From positions 2,160,001 to 2,224,000 of the forward strand of contig WPIO01000058.1 in assembly GCA_009760855.2 (NCBI GenBank): a stretch of DNA of 64,000 bases. Reading direction: 5' to 3'. This DNA comes from Cristatella mucedo. Lineage: Eukaryota > Bryozoa > Phylactolaemata > Cristatellidae. Positions 59,901 through 64,000 of this stretch are shown here, piece by piece. The stretch's first letter is position 1; each line of letters starts with the position of its first letter. The notes beneath the pieces were generated by a model. The model made no database searches. It was not told the DNA's origin and saw only the letters and a program-made list of their open reading frames with translations. The translations under genes and the position numbers were made by a program.

Positions 59901-61642
59901 AAGTGCTGTGGTGCCTCGCGTTATCGAACCAGAAGGCAGAAACTGGTTGGGGAATGATTTGGACAGGAACACGAGCAGGTCCAGTGCATGTTCGCACACT
60001 AGCTGGGCTGCCTGAGGATGAATACAGACTGATGATGCAGCAGATGAGTTGCCACACAGATGCGACTTCTTCGCTGGGTACTTGACTTGAAATATATTGG
60101 CCCGGCAACCGAGTGCCGCATCAAGTCCAAAAGACAGCCAAGAGGTATGAGGTAAGGCTCCTTTTGCAACAACAATGCCGGTGCTGCCGGTCACTGTTGA
60201 GGACTCGGCAGTCTTTGCGATGACTGCCATTAAGGCTTGAATTATCCAGTTAAACGTCTCCGCATGGTATGCAACGTTTTTCAGTACTCGATGAAGTCGA
60301 GCTACATTCAGTCGTGGCTCATGCAGGAACAGCAGAACAAGAAGGCATGTAAGAGCATCCTGATCCAGCAGCTGCTTTCCCCGACGAAGAAGAGCTGGTG
60401 TGGCTGCAAAGCCAGTAGCTACCTTAGGTGCTCCACTAGCAGTGCGACCAGCGCTCGATATTCTCCAGAAACCCGCAGGCTGCCGAACGTTTAGTCCTGC
60501 TAATACAAAAGGTATGCATGCCATAGTCATCCACTGTAAGGCTGTTCACATGCCAACACCCAAGTCAGAGGAGACCAAGCGATTTGCTGGCAAGTTCTGA
60601 GGGCATCTAGTCACCATTGAAGCTTAAAAGTAAGCCAATAAAGGCTTGACAGAGTTATTCAGGCAAACTTAAGATACTAGGGTAGCGATTACAGAAGAAA
60701 GCATAACCTATAAAGGAGAGCTTGAACGAACAGAAAACGATTTATATCTGCAAAGCAGAATATTGCCAAAGCTTTAAACAATGAAATAATGTTTAGCTAG
60801 CTGACAAGACTGCTCACCAAACCGTTCTATTAATTTTCTGCTTACAACGTGAAGTGTGATATGAGAAAACAGCATACAAGTCTTATGCTATCTAAACTTC
60901 AGATGCTGATGCTAACCATGATTGCAGTCACTATACATGTAAGAAGCATGTAACACTAACACCAAAGACAAATTGATGCCTTACAATTATGATATGAAAG
61001 TGCTCCATATAGTAAACATGCAACAGAGAGAAGCAGCTTAGTCACAAATCCTATACTAAGTTTCGCATAGCAGTAATTAAGACCAGACATCAAGACTCGT
61101 ACACAAAGGAAAGAAATGAAAATCAACATACGAAAGTCTCTAAATGTACCATAAGATTCCGTTCTTCAGTTTAAACGTGGGACCAAAATAAATTAACAAT
61201 AAGGATGCAATTACTAATAAAAGGATTGCTTGCTACAAAAGAAGCATCAGCAAACTGCTGCTATATCAAGCTTCATGTATCATCACAGTGGCGACAGTCA
61301 GGACCACTTGCCAGAATGCCGAAGTATAGTGCTCAGTGTTGCTGCACCTGATGGTGCTGCAAATAGGCGCTCCTGCAACAAGGGTGGCAGCCGGCGATGC
61401 CGCTCTTCAAGTTCTTGGCGAAGCAACTGTGCCTCAGCCATAAGATCAGCAGGGAGAAGAGCAATCTGGCTATCATCCATATCAGCCAAGACTTGTTGTC
61501 TGAGTGAGGTAGGCAAAGAGTTCAGGAAGCCCGTAGGATCAGTGGACCCACTAGGTCCAGGCTGGTCTGTTCCACTAGTTGCACCATCTACGGCAGCAGA
61601 ATGCCGACGTCTGGCCTGCTCAGCACGTTGCTGAGCCAAAAC
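47076..61642 (-). CDS. HUWE1: HUWE1 HECT-type E3 ubiquitin ligase, C-terminal ~1,300 residues (5' part not in view)
   Basis: HUWE1 transfers ubiquitin from an E2 through a thioester on its HECT cysteine to substrates such as MCL1, p53, core histones and MYC-pathway proteins, in cytoplasm and nucleus. Fifteen exons, all phase-consistent, join to about 1,300 codons plus TAG at 47076-47078. The visible order is a UBM ubiquitin-binding motif ([19 protein letters not shown]), then the [14 protein letters not shown] helical region, then a low-complexity Ser/Ala/Thr stretch, and the HECT domain over about the last 350 residues. The catalytic cysteine lies in LPCAHTCFNQLDLP with exactly 33 residues after it, as in the human protein. 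Human HUWE1 is about 4,370 residues, so the N-terminal armadillo-like, UBA and WWE parts are missing here. It is convergent with Lim1. The family assignment is secure; exon edges are from splice consensus and homology. Confidence 0.96.
47179..47507. other. HUWE1 last intron
   Basis: 329 bp containing a roughly 35-bp direct duplication (GACAGCAATAGTGGCCTGCA and a CAGCAATAGCTGCCTGCA copy at about 47238-47307) and a GA tract at 47337-47370. Confidence 0.8.
47508..47698 (-). CDS. HUWE1: HUWE1 exon (HECT C-lobe)
   Basis: Starts ATC after CCGTTGCAG and encodes [32 protein letters not shown] and [14 protein letters not shown]. Ends in TG before GTACAA. Confidence 0.95.
49395..50230 (+). mobile_element. 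decayed LINE-A-like copy
   Basis: CACAGTCAACTTGGCCTACT corresponds to CACAGTCAAGTCTGCCTACT of the 14.75 kb copy. It continues through a degraded [17 protein letters not shown]-like block, then an [18 protein letters not shown] segment, and ends in a degraded tail (GTTGTAAAGTGCCTATATAG) near 50180. Confidence 0.65.
50306..50468 (+). mobile_element. SINE-A copy
   Basis: GGTTGTGGGTTCAAGTCCAG is a recognisable B box. The body GCAACTCTTTATTGCCTACT and the end ACGAGGCGGTTAAATCAGC match other SINE-A copies. The A box is degenerate. Confidence 0.75.
50640..50900 (+). mobile_element. LINE-A 3' UTR and tail
   Basis: Starts with the last ORF2 residues (AGGACAGCATTTAGCGGGTC), followed by the repeated CATGCTGCCACTAACCACAT and CATGCTGACCCTGTGCATGT 3' UTR and the hairpin tail ending in (ATT)n. 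It is among the best-preserved tails. Confidence 0.88.
51289..51370 (+). other. exon-like segment, identity unknown
   Basis: Preceded by CAGTCCTGTTTCTACAG and followed by a GTATGT donor, these 82 bases read openly as [16 protein letters not shown] then [11 protein letters not shown]. This amphipathic, charged composition looks like coding sequence. It lies antisense to HUWE1 inside its largest intron. I do not recognise the family and cannot link it to other exons, so it is not called as a gene. Confidence 0.3.
51650..52813 (+). mobile_element. LINE-C copy, internally deleted, ending at a HUWE1 exon
   Basis: The ORF at 51691-52254 encodes the linker between endonuclease and RT typical of CR1/L2 LINEs ([19 protein letters not shown], then [19 protein letters not shown]). 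At 52262 it jumps to the C-terminal part ([19 protein letters not shown], later GPRLWNSLP), so the whole RT core is missing. The 3' UTR ends GGAGTTACAGACGGGAGATA then CATTAC, exactly where HUWE1 exon sequence begins. Confidence 0.82.
52814..52978 (-). CDS. HUWE1: HUWE1 exon (HECT)
   Basis: Starts [16 protein letters not shown] after TTTTTAG and includes [18 protein letters not shown] and [13 protein letters not shown]. Ends CTGCAG before GTAATG; that donor coincides with the LINE-C terminus. Confidence 0.95.
53859..53993 (-). CDS. HUWE1: HUWE1 exon (HECT)
   Basis: Encodes [33 protein letters not shown] and MTGAIRKQ. The acceptor ATCTAG and donor GTACCA are clear; 45 codons. Confidence 0.95.
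54080..54185 (-). CDS. HUWE1: HUWE1 exon (HECT)
   Basis: Encodes [19 protein letters not shown] and SELSFSTE. Acceptor TGGTAG, donor GTACGG. Confidence 0.95.
54300..54570 (-). CDS. HUWE1: HUWE1 exon (HECT N-lobe)
   Basis: Encodes [35 protein letters not shown] and [19 protein letters not shown]. Acceptor TTTCTAG, donor GTGAGT. Confidence 0.96.
54645..54712 (-). mobile_element. SINE-B/LINE tail fragment in intron
   Basis: A TTTATAGTCTTCAAGAGAAT and CTCTTTCTAGGTACTTCACA stretch resembles the reverse complement of the shared hairpin tail; no head is visible. Confidence 0.5.
55110..55397 (-). CDS. HUWE1: HUWE1 exon (start of HECT domain)
   Basis: Encodes [40 protein letters not shown] and [16 protein letters not shown] short Gly/Arg insertion (SSGGGRRG) lies between the helices relative to vertebrates. 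Donor GTTAGC. Confidence 0.95.
55600..55670 (-). mobile_element. LINE-A tail fragment in intron
   Basis: CTTGATAAAGCACCCTCAGA and CTCTTTCTAGGAGCTTTACA are the reverse complement of the LINE-A hairpin tail; no (AAT)n end is visible. Confidence 0.7.
55735..55959 (-). CDS. HUWE1: HUWE1 exon (linker before HECT)
   Basis: Encodes [20 protein letters not shown]-like charged linker sequence ([20 protein letters not shown]) and ends [14 protein letters not shown]. Acceptor TTCACAAG, donor GTACCT. Confidence 0.93.
56040..56225 (-). CDS. HUWE1: HUWE1 exon
   Basis: Encodes [18 protein letters not shown] and [18 protein letters not shown]. Acceptor TTACAG, donor GTGAGC. Confidence 0.93.
56772..57259 (-). 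CDS. HUWE1: HUWE1 exon with low-complexity region
   Basis: Begins [16 protein letters not shown], then [20 protein letters not shown] and [13 protein letters not shown], followed by a Ser/Thr/Gly/Ala-rich disordered stretch including a [10 protein letters not shown] segment like the MDVD motif of the human protein. Donor GTAAGT. Confidence 0.92.
57692..57826 (-). CDS. HUWE1: HUWE1 exon
   Basis: Encodes [20 protein letters not shown] and ends VPRGFGSD plus AG. Acceptor GTTTAG, donor GTATCA. Confidence 0.9.
57991..58148 (-). CDS. HUWE1: HUWE1 exon
   Basis: Encodes [20 protein letters not shown] and [17 protein letters not shown], very close to the human [14 protein letters not shown] region. 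Donor GTAAGC. Confidence 0.95.
58190..58290 (-). mobile_element. LINE-A tail fragment next to a splice donor
   Basis: On the minus strand, AAATGTAAAGTGCCGAGAAA, GAGTTCTCTGAGAGCGC and a TATTATTATTAT end match the LINE-A tail. It begins about 10 nt after the HUWE1 donor at 58300. Confidence 0.75.
58301..58478 (-). CDS. HUWE1: HUWE1 exon
   Basis: Encodes [18 protein letters not shown] and a Ser/Thr/Ala-rich linker ending [11 protein letters not shown]. Acceptor CTTTACAG, donor GTCTGT. Confidence 0.9.
58479..59553. other. HUWE1 intron carrying a SINE-A
   Basis: No coding sequence is supported; the minus ORF 59001-58804 has no splice phase that fits and no HUWE1 similarity. The intron holds one SINE-A copy at 59262-59425. 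Confidence 0.75.
59262..59425 (-). mobile_element. SINE-A copy with intact tRNA-like head
   Basis: The minus strand reads CGTGATAGCCCAGGAGGTAA (A box), GTCGTGGGTTCGAATCCTGC (B box GGTTCGAATCC), then CGATCCTTTATTGGCAACTG, GCTCTTCTGCTGTACAAATG and a TCAGCTAAGG end. It is the best-preserved SINE-A promoter in the window. Confidence 0.88.
59554..60499 (-). CDS. HUWE1: HUWE1 exon, large
   Basis: Encodes [79 protein letters not shown] and [19 protein letters not shown], all matching the human region upstream of the HECT linker. The acceptor is a TTAGCAG tandem (start 60499 or 60496). Donor GTAGGA. Confidence 0.93.
60500..61311. other. HUWE1 intron, apparent GC-AG type
   Basis: AT-rich 0.8-kb intron without recognisable repeats or exons. 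The phase-consistent boundaries are a GCAAGT donor at 61311-61306 and a TAG or CAG acceptor at 60497-60502. Confidence 0.55.
61312..61642 (-). CDS. HUWE1: HUWE1 exon with UBM ubiquitin-binding motif (leftmost part of protein in view)
   Basis: Starts [20 protein letters not shown] after ACTTTAG, then [19 protein letters not shown] (UBM), [20 protein letters not shown] and [18 protein letters not shown]. Ends CATTCTG before GCAAGT. Confidence 0.92.
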
Positions 61643-62039
61643 CTAAAGTTAAACAAGGCAATATCCGATGCGATGAACATGCTTAGAGAACCATTGTTCT
61701 GAAAACAGACGTTACCAACGATATCATGAGCGACGTCTCAAAGCAACTGGAGAACAATGTCTCAACCCATATTGCGAGTAAACTATGCAGGCCACTGAAA
61801 ATGTAGGAGGGGATGAATACACAAGAATCCGGGCCATAGCATGCTGCGGTCAAAATTAGGTAGAACGACAGAACAAAACCAAAAGTTGTAACTTACACAG
61901 TGGTATCACGAGTTACTCTCAAGTACAACCGTGTAATCGTTAAGGCAATTCAAAACTGCAGTAGATTGAAGATACCAGCAAAAAGTCAACAACTAATTTC
62001 TGCCTACGTTCAGCCCTTCCCCGAGCTAAATATAAACAT

Positions 62040-62175
62040 AATTCATTTGTATAGCACCTTAAAAGAACTTAATCTCTATTCATGCGCTTCACATATGCCT
62101 CAGGGCTCGAGTCCACGACCCTAGCTAGACCTTGATCGGGACGAGCACCTTAACCACTGGGCCAGACAAACTCGG
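62040..62175 (-). mobile_element. SINE-B copy
   Basis: On the minus strand GGCCCAGTGGTTAAGGTGCT (A box), GTCGTGGACTCGAGCCCTGA (B box), GAAGCGCATGAATAGAGATT and an AGGTGCTATACAAATGAATT end. Well preserved. Confidence 0.82.
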
Positions 62176-62261
62176 ATAGGTGAATTAGGCAAAGACCGCC
62201 TATGTTACCCAGGCAGCGACTCACTTACGTTTTCTCTGCCGAACGATTTGCTATAAAGTGA

Positions 62262-62412
62262 AACAGCCTGGTTTTAACAGCAGCATTAGAGTCTTAATGG
62301 CTATCATGGCTGTTTGAAGTGAGCAATAAAGGATTGCCTTCAGCAGGACTAAAATAAAAACCAAGACCGGGGAACATGAAGTGCAAGTACCTTACCGTTT
62401 AGCTATGACCCA
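62262..62412 (-). mobile_element. SINE-A copy, diverged
   Basis: Minus-strand GGTCATAGCTAAACGGTAAG head, CAATCCTTTATTGCTCACTT body and an end near AAAACCAGG. The B box is degraded. Confidence 0.65.
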
Positions 62413-63154
62413 AGGGCTATTAGGCTATTGCAATTACATGCAACGATGGCAGCACCAGCCCCTTCCAGAAGTAGGTGTTGCAAATGAGGTACAACATCTG
62501 AAGACCCTATCTGAATACCGACAACAGCCCCTCCTTCAGAAAAAGTTATTAGAGATTGCAGCCAAAAGTATTGCTACACGGTCTGGAATTCTCAGCCGAT
62601 ACTGACGGTTCGACCTAGCCTGACAGAATCTACACTAGTGGCCATCAGTTTTGCTGCTCTTGGCCTCTAGTATGGTCGATGTATCTCAGCCGGTACTGGC
62701 TGGAACTGTAAATTCATCGTACATACTAATATGTACTTTTTCAGGTTCCCTAAACTTTTTGAAGCTGTGCAAGGTGAAATACTACAATTACTGTCTGTTT
62801 CACTCTGTCCAGCATAACCTTGCTGCACAGGCTGGCGATCCTGAAGGAACTGGAAGAGGAGGCCAGTCTATATATGTGTAAGCACTTGGTTTTGGCAGGC
62901 TGCATAGTAGGCTTGCCAGCTTCGCAGCTGTAGCTGCGGTCAAAGCGAAGTCATGCCATCGTTTTCTTGTGCTCGTTTCTTGAGGTTCTGTGGTAGAAAA
63001 ATCGCATGCTGCATTCATAAGCGTTAGCAGCACTATCCCCATTTAATTGGAGTTGTCCTCGTCAGCTCTTTCTAATGCTTAAGTATGCACGCATGGCTTG
63101 ACTAGTTTGACTTAACTGATTTATGATTCTCTAATAAGTATCATTCTCGTGGAG

Positions 63155-63560
63155 AGCCTACAGCTTGAGCCTATGCCGTGACGATTGTCTTATGGTCACG
63201 ATGTCTATTTGGAAGGCATCCACTGTGTCTGTGTGTCTGTTTGGAAGGCAATCTCGACTTGTTTGCTTTGATCGAGACCTGGCTGAAATTAACTTACTGC
63301 CCAAAACGCACCTATTTAGGACAGCATTTAGTGGGCCTTGTGATTCGTCCTTCATGTGCTTATACGTGCTGACACTGTGCATGCTGCCACGAACCACATT
63401 TGCATGCTGACCCTGTGCATGTCACCCCTAACCATGTTATTCATGTTGCTTATCGAGTATGATATTACTCACCATTCAATCGTGGTTCCCTTTGGAGCAA
63501 ATGTAAAGCGCCTAGAAAGAGATTGAGTTCTCTGAGGGCGCTTTATCAAGTGTATTATCG
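63155..63560 (+). mobile_element. LINE-A copy: endonuclease fragment joined to 3' UTR
   Basis: 63240-63290 reads NLDLFALIETWLKL, the endonuclease motif of LINE ORF2 (usually LDI-AL-ETWL). Within about 10 bp it joins the last ORF2 residues (TYLGQHL frame-shifted from HLFRTAFSG) and the intact 3' UTR with hairpin tail ending near 63560. All RT is deleted. Confidence 0.8.
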
Positions 63561-63805
63561 TTGTATTGTACTTTCATTCATTGGTTATCAAGAAGTAGTG
63601 TTTTTGTCTAACTTATTGCTCAGAACTCCTCTGGGTACTGAACTCCAGGGAAATCCAGAAGTGTGCAATTTTGTTGATGTCCAATTAGCAACCGACTAAC
63701 TCCATTACTGATGGCCGGTTGCGGTTCCGGATTTTGGTGACTGAGCTGGAGGTAATACTATACTCACACATGGGCATAGTACACGATAATGCTAGAAAAA
63801 AGGCA

Positions 63806-63967
63806 AGCTGATTTAGCAGCCTCATTTATATAGTAACAGAAGAGTCTTCATGGCTATCACCACCAAATTCAGTAATGAATAAAGGATCACCCACTTCAGG
63901 ACTCAAACCCGCCTGGGGTCTTGGAGAACGAGCACCTAACCCCATGGGCTAAGACCCAGTTCTCCTA
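63806..63967 (-). mobile_element. SINE-A copy
   Basis: Minus-strand GTCTTAGCCCATGGGGTTAG (A box region), GCGGGTTTGAGTCCTGAAGT (B box), GGGTGATCCTTTATTCATTA and an end at GAGGCTGCTAAATCAGC. Confidence 0.78.
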
Positions 63968-64000
63968 GCAGAGAAAATCTGTTGTTGCACAGCATCACAG

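Larger units (their letters stand above)
61643..64000. other. no further HUWE1 exon recognised; repeats and short open frames
   Basis: Holds a SINE-B (62040), two SINE-A copies (62262, 63806) and a LINE-A fragment (63155). Plus-strand open frames at 62381-62605 and about 62830-62878 have coding-like composition but no recognised family. The HUWE1 upstream exons are probably beyond 64 kb. Confidence 0.5.

Overview
This is a metazoan nuclear genome window. It is not prokaryotic: it has two intron-rich genes with GT-AG splice signals, tRNA-derived SINEs, CR1/L2-like LINE remnants and long dinucleotide microsatellites. The phylum cannot be fixed from the sequence alone.

Only two protein-coding genes can be recognised, and they converge tail to tail. 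On the + strand, 40634-46267 encodes a LIM-homeodomain transcription factor of the Lhx1/Lhx5 (Lim1) class: two complete LIM domains, an acidic/serine-rich linker, a near-canonical homeodomain, and a conserved C-terminal tail. On the - strand, 61642-47076 encodes the last 1,300 or so residues of HUWE1, a giant HECT ubiquitin ligase, in 15 phase-consistent exons ending in the catalytic HECT lobe and a C-terminal ...GFGLA. Its 5' part lies beyond the right edge, or its exons in 61.6-64 kb were not recognised. The two candidate poly(A) signals (46757-46762 for Lim1, 46723-46728 for HUWE1) imply short overlapping 3' UTRs.

Layout. 1-13 kb is gene-poor, moderate-GC sequence packed with 5'-truncated and nested LINE copies, SINE pieces and GT/CA microsatellites. 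About 13.2-45.1 kb is a strikingly CpG-rich block upstream of and including most of Lim1. It carries CCG tracts, GA/CT tracts, short perfect hairpins, a few AT-rich islands that are candidate cis-regulatory elements, and many Arg/Ala/Pro/Gly-rich ORFs that are compositional artefacts. About 46-64 kb returns to CpG-poor sequence, with HUWE1 exons and retroelement insertions in its introns.

Retroelements. Three related LINE families (called LINE-A, -B and -C here) have reverse-transcriptase C-termini of the CR1/L2 type. LINE-A and the tRNA-headed SINE-B share a 3' tail that can fold into a hairpin, suggesting the SINE uses LINE machinery. One LINE-C copy ends exactly at a HUWE1 exon, so that a HUWE1 splice donor appears to lie in the LINE tail.

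The two genes are not an obvious functional unit. Lim1 would be a developmental regulator with its own CpG-rich domain and HUWE1 a housekeeping ubiquitin ligase. I found no clear undescribed multi-gene system. The most interesting signals are the retroelement-derived splice donor, a probable GC-AG intron, an alternative reading frame at the Lim1 last exon, an unexplained exon-like segment antisense inside a HUWE1 intron, and the sharp CpG domain.
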